51,113 nucleotides of DNA from Alphaproteobacteria bacterium (GTDB taxonomy: Bacteria; Pseudomonadota; Alphaproteobacteria; Rickettsiales; SXRF01), in contig JANYCJ010000170.1 in assembly GCA_025360345.1 (NCBI GenBank), forward strand, positions 1-51,113, in the 5' to 3' direction. The notes under the pieces are model-generated. The model was not told where the DNA came from and did not search any database. It worked only from the letters and a program-made list of their open reading frames with translations. Below, one piece after another: positions 25,701 to 33,005 of this stretch. How positions within the stretch are numbered: position 1 is the stretch's first letter; every line of letters starts with the position of its first letter. A program made the translations under genes and the position numbers.

Positions 25701-27165
25701 TGGTAGCGACGGCAGCGTGTACATCACCGCTGGCGGGCACAAATTTGCCTTCACCACCACGGTGTCTAACGCAAAAGCGGCTGATGAAATTACCATCGGC
25801 TCCACCTTGCGTGAAACCCTGGACAATGCTGTGGCAACCATCAACAACTACGCTCAGAACAATGCCGTCGGCAACGAAGCTTACGATCTGAACCAGATCA
25901 CGGTTTCGCGCAGCGGCAACTCCCTTGTCTTCCAGGGCAAAGGCCTGAGCAACCCCACCAAGTCCAACGGTGCGGCTCTCGACGCCATCACGGTAAGCGC
26001 AGGCTTCACCAACGGTGCCGTTTCGAGCAACTCCGGTCTCTTGAACAACGCCGCCGCGAACTTCGGCGTTGACGCAAGCGCACTGAGCAACAAGGACTTC
26101 AATGGCTTTATCAACGGGTTCAAGGCTTCGTTCACCGGTACGGCGAACACGGTCAACCTGTCGGTTAAAGTAGGTAACTATACCTACACCGCCAGCAACG
26201 TTCCAACGGCCCCCACCAGCAACACGACCATCCGCCTTACCTCGGACGTGTTGAATGATGGTTCCAGCGGCGGGTATTTCGATATCCAGCTCGCCGGAAA
26301 CCAGGGCCAGTCGGTCAATTCGGATCCTGACGCAAAAACCATTGAACAGCGTCTGAACCTGGCCTTCTCCAGCCTGAGCTTCTCCCAGACCCGTACCATC
26401 TCGACCTATAACGGCACGCAGTCTATCGTGTCCAATGGGGCCCGCATCGGTACGTTAATCGGCAGCAAAGTATCGGCACAGCTTGCCTCCTTCTCGGGCA
26501 ACAAGCTGACCGGTATCACGGTAACGGCACCCACCACCAGCAACGGCGACGCTAAGATCAGCCTGACCGTTGACGGTGAGGAGTTCCAGACCACTGCTGG
26601 CCTGGGCACAGAGCTTGGTGCAACCCAAACCTACCGCCTGACCAGCACGACCAACGCCAGCCACTTTATCGACTTCACGACTGGTTCATCCATTGACATC
26701 AGCACTGCCGCAAACGCTCAGGCAGTACAGAAAGCTTTGGGTGATGCCTTCGGAACCGCTAAAGGCGACGGCGCCCTGTCGTTCCAGGTGGGTGCAACCA
26801 GCAATGATACCATTGCTGTAAGCATCGGCAGCGCGAAGACCTCGCAGATTTACGATGGTCAGACGCTCGACGTAGCCACTCAGGAATCAGCCACCACGGC
26901 CAGCGCCGTGTTGGATGAGGCGATCAAGTCCGTCACGGCCCTCCGCGCAAGCGTGGGTGCGTATGGATCACGGTTTAACTTCGCATCAGCCGCTCTGCAG
27001 TCCAGCGTTCAGAATCAGGACGCTGCCCGTGCCCAGCTGCTCGATACGGATATCGCGCTCGAGTCGACAGCGTACGCGACATCGCAAGTTAAGCTACAAG
27101 CTGGTATCTCCGTTCTAGCCCAGGCGAATCAGGCCCTCCAGGCCCTCCTGAAGCTGATCGGTTAA
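22729..27165 (+). CDS. fliC: giant flagellin with repeated central domain
   Basis: A 1478-residue flagellin. Residues 1-140 hold the conserved N-terminal D0/D1 region (INTNISAYFAQANLTTASND, SVARLSSGNRIVKASDDVAS, LNQQFQALADQINSLSDSTS, FNGVSLINGS). The last 90 residues hold the C-terminal helices (ALRASVGAYGSRFNFASAAL, LLDTDIALESTAYATSQVKL, ISVLAQANQALQALLKLI). The typical protein has 270-500 residues, so the surface domain is hugely expanded. It contains five tandem repeats of about 125 residues, plus further beta-rich parts. The ATG at 22729 is chosen over 22723 because TAGGAG overlaps the earlier one. FliB, FliW, FlaG, FliD and FliS genes flank it. Confidence 0.95.
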   Translation: MSNSINTNISAYFAQANLTTASNDASSSVARLSSGNRIVKASDDVASLATGTSLLSTVSALKAAQSSASQGSSLLQVADGALAQIQNILQQQKSIALQARSGSLTNSDRGFLNQQFQALADQINSLSDSTSFNGVSLINGSLSNSALVDDVTTQSKTATASINLSTNPVVSGDTITIAGVQLTATTSATPTSLQFKIGATAADTVGNLAAKLTALAATPTYATSLGKASFTALGSQLQINARTGGELGNNFAIDTSAANSSLISGTKAVVSGAFGGSTVNLFANTGASLGFTSATASITSATPTAASPFKGGDSITATIGGGTSQSLYTLANGDSLTTIVNGINVNATTTGIHASLTFDASSKLYNIQLHSNSATGAFALNGGANFYNVGDKTHGLNGATQTQTLFTNEYAVNNVVAGNTVVGASLAAPFVNGDSIQISVGTGSAETVATVATGDKLADLVTKINASAGSKTLGLSAALSSNGQNIDLTYSDSTGANNLLINGGTNFFNTDATGLRNTNGLNNHVSTLNLFAAGYATSATAVSAATSATATPFQDGDTVSVTVPGLNSGNPITLGTVSASSTLAGLATSINASANALANGIHAEVVQDSSGLFNISLNVATNTAANLTFSGGTNFFAGATTHGINPAGASTFGAPDQTQSLFNATFAATLTAGQTVSSAATATASVPFKQGDTLSVTTANGSVNISTALAAGDTTLQKIADNINARAVAGHTGVTAALTADGKNINLTSATKILSFQGGTNFYSNAADTTGVVTNSGLNNNATSIDLFNPTLAAAIKSGANHAYVLSAGASTATIPFKDGDVVTLSVNGGSTINISTALAVGTTVDQLIANINATATAQAAGVHATFDAQDSTHSNIKLVVDGQTNQAITNLKISTANINTTNLTPYTTVVSNNVQTAATATTVGTATSTTALQQVYGLNGGENTGLGYNSVSVSGTVGDNLLTALSQTPAKILVSFPDIDPAALTATGNFGSDGSVYITAGGHKFAFTTTVSNAKAADEITIGSTLRETLDNAVATINNYAQNNAVGNEAYDLNQITVSRSGNSLVFQGKGLSNPTKSNGAALDAITVSAGFTNGAVSSNSGLLNNAAANFGVDASALSNKDFNGFINGFKASFTGTANTVNLSVKVGNYTYTASNVPTAPTSNTTIRLTSDVLNDGSSGGYFDIQLAGNQGQSVNSDPDAKTIEQRLNLAFSSLSFSQTRTISTYNGTQSIVSNGARIGTLIGSKVSAQLASFSGNKLTGITVTAPTTSNGDAKISLTVDGEEFQTTAGLGTELGATQTYRLTSTTNASHFIDFTTGSSIDISTAANAQAVQKALGDAFGTAKGDGALSFQVGATSNDTIAVSIGSAKTSQIYDGQTLDVATQESATTASAVLDEAIKSVTALRASVGAYGSRFNFASAALQSSVQNQDAARAQLLDTDIALESTAYATSQVKLQAGISVLAQANQALQALLKLIG
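23565..25420 (+). repeat. five degenerate tandem repeats within the flagellin gene
   Basis: Units begin near 23568, 23941, 24316, 24709 and 25087, a period of 373-393 bases (124-131 residues). Each unit reads roughly: a hydrophobic LF pair, a T/A-rich strand, PFKxGDxxSVT, a strand ending LAxGDTL, an INA helix, GxHAxL, and GGTNFF near the end. Identity between units is moderate at protein level and low at DNA level, so they are old duplications. They probably form outer domains that project from the filament. Confidence 0.8.
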
Positions 27166-27185
27166 TAACAGCGGAAAATGGAAAC

Positions 27186-27213
27186 CCCGGGGCTTACACC
27201 AGTAAGTCCCGGG
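27186..27213 (+). terminator. strong hairpin after the flagellin gene, possible attenuator
   Basis: CCCGGGGCTTAC pairs with GTAAGTCCCGGG around an ACCA loop, 12 pairs with one G-T wobble. No T-run follows, so it may stabilise the abundant flagellin mRNA 3' end or partially attenuate read-through into flaG, rather than terminate fully. Confidence 0.6.
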
Positions 27214-27232
27214 CGATCCAAAGGAGAATGTT

Positions 27233-27616
27233 ATGGATTCAATAGGATTAAGTCCGCAAATCAAGCTGCCGACCTCAACCACGCAATCTGTTCAGTCTGC
27301 GTCCGCCCCTTCTGTGCCTGATTACGACGCGGTTTTCTTGCCAAAGGCCACCGATAATAGCCAGGTAACGTTTGACGCTCATGCAGTTGACCAGAGTCGC
27401 ACTGAAGCGGTCCTCAAAGCCGCCCAGCAGGTCGCTAACGTCTACGTTCTGGGAGACCAGACCTTTTCGCTCTTCAAGGATCCAACCGGCCAGTACATCA
27501 CCCGGTTCACCAACCTTCAGGACGGCAAGGTCACCTACATTCCTGAACCCACCCTCCTCGAGTTGAGTGGGCACAGGCCAGATACGACTAAGCCCGTATA
27601 TAATATTACGGCCTAG
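27233..27616 (+). CDS. flaG: FlaG-like flagellar protein
   Basis: A 127-residue protein with a disordered Ser/Thr/Pro-rich N-terminus. The C-terminal half has the FlaG pattern: VLGDQTFSLFKDPTGQYITR then FTNLQDGKVTYIPEPTLLEL, resembling 'F..d..tg..vv.i.d..tgevirqIPpeell'. FlaG affects filament length in several bacteria. Gene position between flagellin and fliD is the classic flaG place. AAGGAG precedes the start. Similarity is modest, so the name is supported mainly by context and the C-terminal pattern. Confidence 0.72.
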   Translation: MDSIGLSPQIKLPTSTTQSVQSASAPSVPDYDAVFLPKATDNSQVTFDAHAVDQSRTEAVLKAAQQVANVYVLGDQTFSLFKDPTGQYITRFTNLQDGKVTYIPEPTLLELSGHRPDTTKPVYNITA

Positions 27617-27620
27617 ACTT

Positions 27621-27636
27621 AGGCACGGTTATTGCT
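27621..27636 (+). promoter_or_regulatory. sigma-54 promoter of fliD
   Basis: AGGCACG-GTTA-TTGCT has GG at 27622-27623 and GC at 27634-27635, ten bases between, matching TGGCACG-N4-TTGCW except the first base. It lies right after flaG and about 100 bases before fliD. A second TTGGTTATTGCT follows but lacks the spacing. Confidence 0.75.
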
Positions 27637-27738
27637 TGGTTATTGCTAAAGAACTAATTTCCGGTCGCAGCGACGCCGGTACAAGCCCGCCGCTGCGCCA
27701 AATTCAGCCTTAGCAAGTCGAATAAATCAGAGGATTCT

Positions 27739-29517
27739 ATGGTATCGTCAGTATCTCTCGGAACCTTTTTCACCAACTCAAACGGTCAGTCCGTTCTGGG
27801 CGGTGCCGGCGGTTCAGGCCTCGATACCGCTGCCCTGATGAAATCCCTCACCGATGCAAAGAAAGTCCCGGCCACCAAGGACCAGAACCAGATCACCCAG
27901 AACGGCAAGATCACAGCCGCCTTCACCAAATTCCAGAGCCTGCTGAGCGCTTTCCAAAGCTCCGCCGATGCCCTTCGCAACCCTCCCGGTGTTGCCAACG
28001 CGGCAAATAATGCCTTCAAATTCACCGTGCCCACCGTCGCCGTTCCCGGCGGCAACTATGTAAGCGTCACCTCCGCCGCGGGCGCCTCCCAGCAATCCTA
28101 CCAGATTTCAGACATCACCAGCGTGGCCACCGCCGCCCGCCAGAACAGCGGCGTGTTCAATGTACCCAACGCCGACAGCAACGCAGTTCCCGCCGCCAGC
28201 GGCAACCCTTCCTTTGGCCCCGGCAAGGTGACCATCGCCGGGCAGGACATCAATATCGCCGCAGGCGACACCATGAACGGGATCGCCGCGAAATTCAACG
28301 CCGTCTCCAGCGCCACGGGCATCAGCGCCTCCGTCATCTCTATTGACGCCACCCATTACCAGCTTTCCTTCGTGGCCACCAAAACCGGCGATAATGGCAA
28401 TTTCAACCTCTCTGCCGCCACCGACCCCGATGGCGCCCTCGCCAATATCGGCCTCACCGCGCCCGTTGCGGGCAACAACGCCATTTTCAAGCTCAACAAT
28501 GTGCCCATCACCCGCCAGACCAACTCCATTAGCGACGTTATCAGCGATGTGACCTTTAACATCCTCCAGACCACGCCGGATGCCGTCACCCCCTACACCG
28601 TGTCCATCAACCCTGACACCGCCACCATCCAGAACGTCATCAACAGCTTCGTAAGCAATTACAACGCCCTGAAAACCTTCCAGGCGCAGCAGACCCAGCT
28701 CAACAGCGACGGCACCTACGCTGATACCGCCCTGCTCGCCAATAACCAGACCTTCCTCACCTTGATGAATAACCTCAACTCCCAGATCAACACCCAGCTT
28801 GCCGGCACGGGCAACAACCCGCACAGCTTGGTGGATGTGGGCATTTCCTTCACAAACACCCCCGCTACCGACACCACGCCGGAAGTGGACAATACCCTGA
28901 CCGTCAACGATGGCACCCTCACCTCCGCCCTCCAGTCGAATTTCTCCGGGGTCGAAAAGCTCTTCGGCTTTAGCCTCACCACTGACAATCCGGACCTGAC
29001 CATTTTCAAGCACACCAACTCCCTCGCCGCCACCGACATCACCCTGACCATAGACCCCACCGTGGTTCCCCCGGTTTATAAAGCCACCTACGATACCGGC
29101 TCAGGCCCGCAAACCGTGGATCTCACCGCCGCCGCCATCGGCACTAACGTTACGGGCGTAAGCCTTACCGGCCCCTCTGGCAGCGCCCTCGAAGGCCTGC
29201 AATTGCTGTATGTCAGCGACAAGCCCGCCACCATCCACGCCTCCTTCGGCCAGGGCGTCGCCGACAAACTCTTTAACACCGCCGACGGCGCGCTCACCAC
29301 CAACACCGGCTCGCTGGCCATTGAGTTGCAATCCATCAAAGATGCAAATACCCGCTTGAATGGCGACATAGACAGCATCAACAAGCAGGTCAGCGTATAT
29401 CAGGATCAGCTCACTGCAAAATTTACCGCTTTGGAAGCCGCAATTTCTAAGGTAAACAGCTTGTTGAGCAGCCTCAACGCCAACGACACCGCCCGTTCCA
29501 ACCAAGCCCAGGGATAA
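27739..29517 (+). CDS. fliD: flagellar filament cap protein FliD
   Basis: A 592-residue protein with FliD features: GLDTAALMKSLTDAKKVPAT near the N-terminus, coiled-coil-like FTKFQSLLSAFQSSADALRN, and the outer beta domains. The C-terminal part has VGISFTNT, TLTVNDGTLTSALQSNFSGV with a following EKLFGF, and a final coiled coil INKQVSVYQDQLTAKFTALE ending in AISKVNSLLSSL. FliD forms the cap under which flagellin polymerises. AGAGGA precedes the ATG. It is somewhat longer than the usual 450-500 residues. Caulobacter and Rhizobium-type alphaproteobacteria lack a clear FliD, so its presence here is informative. Confidence 0.92.
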   Translation: MVSSVSLGTFFTNSNGQSVLGGAGGSGLDTAALMKSLTDAKKVPATKDQNQITQNGKITAAFTKFQSLLSAFQSSADALRNPPGVANAANNAFKFTVPTVAVPGGNYVSVTSAAGASQQSYQISDITSVATAARQNSGVFNVPNADSNAVPAASGNPSFGPGKVTIAGQDINIAAGDTMNGIAAKFNAVSSATGISASVISIDATHYQLSFVATKTGDNGNFNLSAATDPDGALANIGLTAPVAGNNAIFKLNNVPITRQTNSISDVISDVTFNILQTTPDAVTPYTVSINPDTATIQNVINSFVSNYNALKTFQAQQTQLNSDGTYADTALLANNQTFLTLMNNLNSQINTQLAGTGNNPHSLVDVGISFTNTPATDTTPEVDNTLTVNDGTLTSALQSNFSGVEKLFGFSLTTDNPDLTIFKHTNSLAATDITLTIDPTVVPPVYKATYDTGSGPQTVDLTAAAIGTNVTGVSLTGPSGSALEGLQLLYVSDKPATIHASFGQGVADKLFNTADGALTTNTGSLAIELQSIKDANTRLNGDIDSINKQVSVYQDQLTAKFTALEAAISKVNSLLSSLNANDTARSNQAQG

Positions 29518-29530
29518 GTGAAGGTTCTAT

Positions 29531-29998
29531 ATGAAGCAGAAATACCAGGCATATGCCGCCGCCACCCAAACCGTCGCCCGCACCAAGCAGATTGTCATGC
29601 TGTATGATGGTGTGATCCGTTTTGTCCAGCAGGCGAAAGATGCCATCCAGGCCAATCGTATTGAAGAACGCTACCACATGCTCACCAAGGCCACCGAAGT
29701 GCTGATGGGCCTGCAGGCGTGCCTCGATTTTGAAAACGGCGGCCACATCGCCCGCGTGCTCTATCATTTCTATTCCAATATCGACAGCCAGATTTTTGCC
29801 ATCCACCGCACCAACAGCGCGCAAGCCTGCGAAGACGTGATCGTGGAAATGAAAAAAATGCGCGATGTCTGGCAGGAAATAGACGAGTCCGGCGCCTTGG
29901 GCACGGCAGGCAGCGCAGCCCCGCAGGTTGCATCCCCGCAGGTGGAAAACGTTACCCCCGCCCCCGCTGCGGAACAAACCATCACCCTCTCCGCCTAA
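29531..29998 (+). CDS. fliS: flagellin export chaperone FliS
   Basis: A 155-residue protein with the FliS pattern: YAAATQTVARTKQIVMLYDG, VIRFVQQAKDAIQANRIEER, LTKATEVLMGLQACLDFENG, HIARVLYHFYSNIDSQIFAI. FliS binds the C-terminal flagellin helix and prevents polymerisation in the cytoplasm. It begins 13 bases after fliD. After about residue 125 a Pro/Ala-rich tail (PQVASPQVENVTPAPAAEQ) is added to the usual fold. Confidence 0.92.
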   Translation: MKQKYQAYAAATQTVARTKQIVMLYDGVIRFVQQAKDAIQANRIEERYHMLTKATEVLMGLQACLDFENGGHIARVLYHFYSNIDSQIFAIHRTNSAQACEDVIVEMKKMRDVWQEIDESGALGTAGSAAPQVASPQVENVTPAPAAEQTITLSA

Positions 29999-30007
29999 CG
30001 CCTCCCC

Positions 30008-30020
30008 GGCAGTTTTTGCC
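30008..30020. promoter_or_regulatory. GGCAG-TTT-TTGCC palindrome, possible activator site
   Basis: Near-perfect copy of the 13-base palindrome before flgI, here about 105 bases upstream of the fliK sigma-54 site. A TTTTTGCC half site follows at 30063-30070. It also sits just after fliS, next to a CGCCGC...GCGGCG hairpin. Confidence 0.5.
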
Positions 30021-30112
30021 TCCCCGCCGCAGAACTGCGTGCGGCGTGCTTCCCGCCATGCATTTTTGCCTGAAACCCGCAGCCACACAGCCGCTTGGCA
30101 AATCCCCTAACT

Positions 30113-30128
30113 TGGCACGGCCCTTGCT
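30113..30128 (+). promoter_or_regulatory. sigma-54 promoter of fliK-flgD-flgE
   Basis: TGGCACG-GCCC-TTGCT is a full match to the sigma-54 consensus, with GG at 30114-30115 and GC at 30126-30127. It starts the hook operon about 36 bases before fliK. Confidence 0.88.
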
Positions 30129-30163
30129 GACTCCTTAGAGAGCAATTATCTAAGGATGGCTTC

Positions 30164-32260
30164 ATGACCGTAGTTTCCAACGCCGCCGCACCGCAAGCAA
30201 CCGCCCCCCAGCAGGTACCGCAAACGGATGCCGCCAGCCAGAAAATAGACAAGGCCCGCGCCGACAGCTTCCTGTCCCTGCTGAACATTGGTACCGTTTC
30301 CGCGGATAACAGCCCCGCCCCGGTTAGCCATGACGCGCCCCGCCCCGCCCCGCGTGATAATCAAGCCCCGCGTGATGCGCAAACCCCGCCCGCCGCCAGC
30401 GCCCCCGCGCCGCAGGCCCCTCAACCCCCCGCACCCCGCCCCACCAGCACCGATGACAGCGCCGCCCCAGCGCCCCTGCCCCCGCGCAATGCGCCGCAAG
30501 CGGCCGCCCCGCGCCCGGAAAAAGCCGCAACTCAGGAAAAGCCCGCCGCCAGCAACGACAGCCAGAACACGCCGGCACAGGATGCCGCTCCGGCAAATCA
30601 AGCCAAGCCCTATGCCGCTGCAACCAGCACCACGGACAAAGGCGATGATGTCGCCACACGCCAGAAAAAAATCCGCGACCAGCTCAGCGGCCAGCTCGAT
30701 GCCATCAGCCAGATCCTACAGGCGCTGATAAACGCCCTCGCCGCCATCCAGCCTACCCCCGCCACGCCCGCAACCGGCGACGCCACAACCGCGCAAGCCG
30801 CCCCGGCAGCCATTACAGCCAGCGGTACGGCCACCCCCGCCGCAACGCCCGTCACAGACCTCGCCAGCCTCCTCGCTGGCCTCGCCACCCCCGCCGCCGC
30901 CACAGCGGCCGATGCCGCAGCCCCGGCCACGGCGCCCGCCGCCGCAGCCGCAACCGGCCAGATCGAAATTCCCGCCGCCCTGCTCACCCCTGTCGATCCC
31001 AAGGATGAAATCGCCCTGCTAAAAGACATTCAGGGATTGCTGAACCAGCTGCGCGATAATGTACAGGCCGTAGACACGGCAACCGCCCCGGCAGCAACCC
31101 CCGTCGCAACCGCCGCCACATCTCAGGCATCTGCCCAAACCGCCGTGCCGCAGGTTCAGGTGCAGGCCCCCGCCCCGGCGCAATCCCTGCAAACGCTGGT
31201 CACCAATGTCCAGCAGGATATTGCCGCCCTCGTGCAGCGCCTCGCGCAGGTTCCAGCAGGTGAAACGGCCACCGTCACCATCGAGCCTGCCGCTAAGGCC
31301 CCGCTCGCAGCCACACCTGCAGTCGCCCCGCAAAGCGCTACTGCCACCACGGATGCCACCCCCGTCCTGCCCGCAAGCGTTGACCTCACCAAGCCCCAAT
31401 CCGTCCTCGCCTTCTTAAAAGACAGCATTACCCAGGTGCGCGACCGGCTGCAATCCCTCCAGCAGGATAATGAAGCCGCCTACACACAAGCAAAAACCAC
31501 CCTGCAGCAACAATTCGAAGCCGCGCAGTCGAACTTCCGGCAAACCGCTTCTGCCGCTGCCATCACGGGCGCCAACGCCCCGGCCGTCGCCGCCACCGTT
31601 TCTGCCGCGGCCACCAGCACCGCGCCAGCGCCCGTGCAAACCCAGGCCCAGCCCGTCTCCATTGTCATCGCGCTGAGCCCGCAGGATACCAGCGGCGGCC
31701 AGACCGGCCAGCAGCAGGCGCAGGATCAGGGCCAAAGCCAGAACCAGCCTGCCCCCGTTGCCTCCGCAAGCGTTTCTCAGGCAGATAACGGCGTGGCGCG
31801 CACCGAAACCCCGAGCTTCGCCAAAACCGTGGCCCGCGCCGCTAATGTCCCGCTCACCGAGCAGGTTGCTCTTCAGGTGAAAAACGCCGTCAGCGACGGC
31901 ACTTCACGCATCCGCATCCAGCTCGACCCCGCCGATCTCGGCAAAATGGATATCAAGCTCAACGTGGACGCAGACGGCAAAACCAGCCTCAGCATCATGG
32001 TGGATAATAAAAGCACCCTCGACCTTCTCCAGCGTGATGCAGCAAGCCTCACCCGCACCCTGAACGAAGCCGGCCTCTCCGCCGATGGCAATTCCCTGAG
32101 CTTCAACCTGCGCGGCGGCCAGCAGCAGAACCAGGGCCAGCAGCAGGCCACCACCACCTACAAAAAATCCCAGCCCGAGGAAGATGAAACCGCCGTGCTG
32201 GGCGTCGTCACCCGCAATTATGCCGTCAACCTGTCCGACGGCCTCGATATCCAAATATAA
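30164..32260 (+). CDS. fliK: flagellar hook-length control protein FliK
   Basis: A 698-residue protein. The first 560 residues are low-complexity Ala/Pro/Gln/Thr-rich, as expected for the FliK ruler region. The conserved C-terminal substrate-switch domain lies at about residues 565-660: VALQVKNAVSDGTSRIRIQL, DPADLGKMDIKLNVDADGKT, LSIMVDNKSTLDLLQRDAAS and LNEAGLSADGNSLSFNL. It ends with a Gln-rich tail. FliK measures hook length and triggers the switch from hook to filament export. The gene is first in a sigma-54 operon with flgD and flgE. The long ruler fits the enlarged hook protein. Confidence 0.9.
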   Translation: MTVVSNAAAPQATAPQQVPQTDAASQKIDKARADSFLSLLNIGTVSADNSPAPVSHDAPRPAPRDNQAPRDAQTPPAASAPAPQAPQPPAPRPTSTDDSAAPAPLPPRNAPQAAAPRPEKAATQEKPAASNDSQNTPAQDAAPANQAKPYAAATSTTDKGDDVATRQKKIRDQLSGQLDAISQILQALINALAAIQPTPATPATGDATTAQAAPAAITASGTATPAATPVTDLASLLAGLATPAAATAADAAAPATAPAAAAATGQIEIPAALLTPVDPKDEIALLKDIQGLLNQLRDNVQAVDTATAPAATPVATAATSQASAQTAVPQVQVQAPAPAQSLQTLVTNVQQDIAALVQRLAQVPAGETATVTIEPAAKAPLAATPAVAPQSATATTDATPVLPASVDLTKPQSVLAFLKDSITQVRDRLQSLQQDNEAAYTQAKTTLQQQFEAAQSNFRQTASAAAITGANAPAVAATVSAAATSTAPAPVQTQAQPVSIVIALSPQDTSGGQTGQQQAQDQGQSQNQPAPVASASVSQADNGVARTETPSFAKTVARAANVPLTEQVALQVKNAVSDGTSRIRIQLDPADLGKMDIKLNVDADGKTSLSIMVDNKSTLDLLQRDAASLTRTLNEAGLSADGNSLSFNLRGGQQQNQGQQQATTTYKKSQPEEDETAVLGVVTRNYAVNLSDGLDIQI

Positions 32261-32278
32261 AACGAAGGAGTTTTTCGC

Positions 32279-32974
32279 ATGAGCACCACCCCCGTCACCG
32301 CACCATCCACTGTTGGCGCCATCTACGATCCCAAAACCGGCACGGTCCAGAAAACCAACGGCAATCAGGACCAGACCAATTTCCTGACCCTGCTCACCAC
32401 TCAGCTCAAAAACCAGGACCCCACCAACCCCACCGATACCAACCAGGTTACGCAGCAGATCGCGCTGCTGAGCGAAGTGCAGCAGCAAACCCAGTCCAAC
32501 GGTTACCTGCAGCAGCTCATCAGCCAGAATACGCAGTCGCAGGCCGGCAGCGCCGTGAACTATATCGGCAAGCAGATCGACGCCAGCGGCAATAGCGGCC
32601 AGCTCACCGGCGGCAAGGCAACCTTCGTCTACGAGCTTCCCGCAGGCGCCACCACCGCCACCGTCACCATTTCCGACAAAAGCGGCAAGCAAGTCTACAG
32701 CGGAACTGGCACGACAATTGCAGGACGTAACACAGTCATTTGGGACGGAAGCAATAGCGTAACAGGAACCACCATGGCCAACGGGCAATATAACTTCTCA
32801 GTAGTGGCAAAAGATGCAAACGGCAAAGACGTCGCCGCCACCACCCTCACCACCGGCGTGGTCAGCGCCGTGGAAACGGCCAACGGCGTCAACACCCTGT
32901 CACTCGGCAATATCAGCATCCCGCTGAATTCTGTTCTTTCCATCTATAACCCCGGCCAGCCCCCCTCGGCCTAA
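32279..32974 (+). CDS. flgD: flagellar hook assembly scaffold FlgD
   Basis: A 231-residue protein with the conserved N-terminal part QDQTNFLTLLTTQLKNQDPT and DTNQVTQQIALLSEVQQQTQ, and a C-terminal FLIG-like beta domain (TVTISDKSGKQVYSGTGTTI, NTVIWDGSNSVTGTTMANGQ, NFSVVAKDANG). FlgD caps the growing hook and is discarded afterward. AAGGAG lies before the start. Spacing to fliK (18 bases) and flgE (31 bases) indicates one operon. Confidence 0.94.
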   Translation: MSTTPVTAPSTVGAIYDPKTGTVQKTNGNQDQTNFLTLLTTQLKNQDPTNPTDTNQVTQQIALLSEVQQQTQSNGYLQQLISQNTQSQAGSAVNYIGKQIDASGNSGQLTGGKATFVYELPAGATTATVTISDKSGKQVYSGTGTTIAGRNTVIWDGSNSVTGTTMANGQYNFSVVAKDANGKDVAATTLTTGVVSAVETANGVNTLSLGNISIPLNSVLSIYNPGQPPSA

Positions 32975-33005
32975 ACCGTAATGTGAGCAACCAAGGAGAA
33001 ATACA

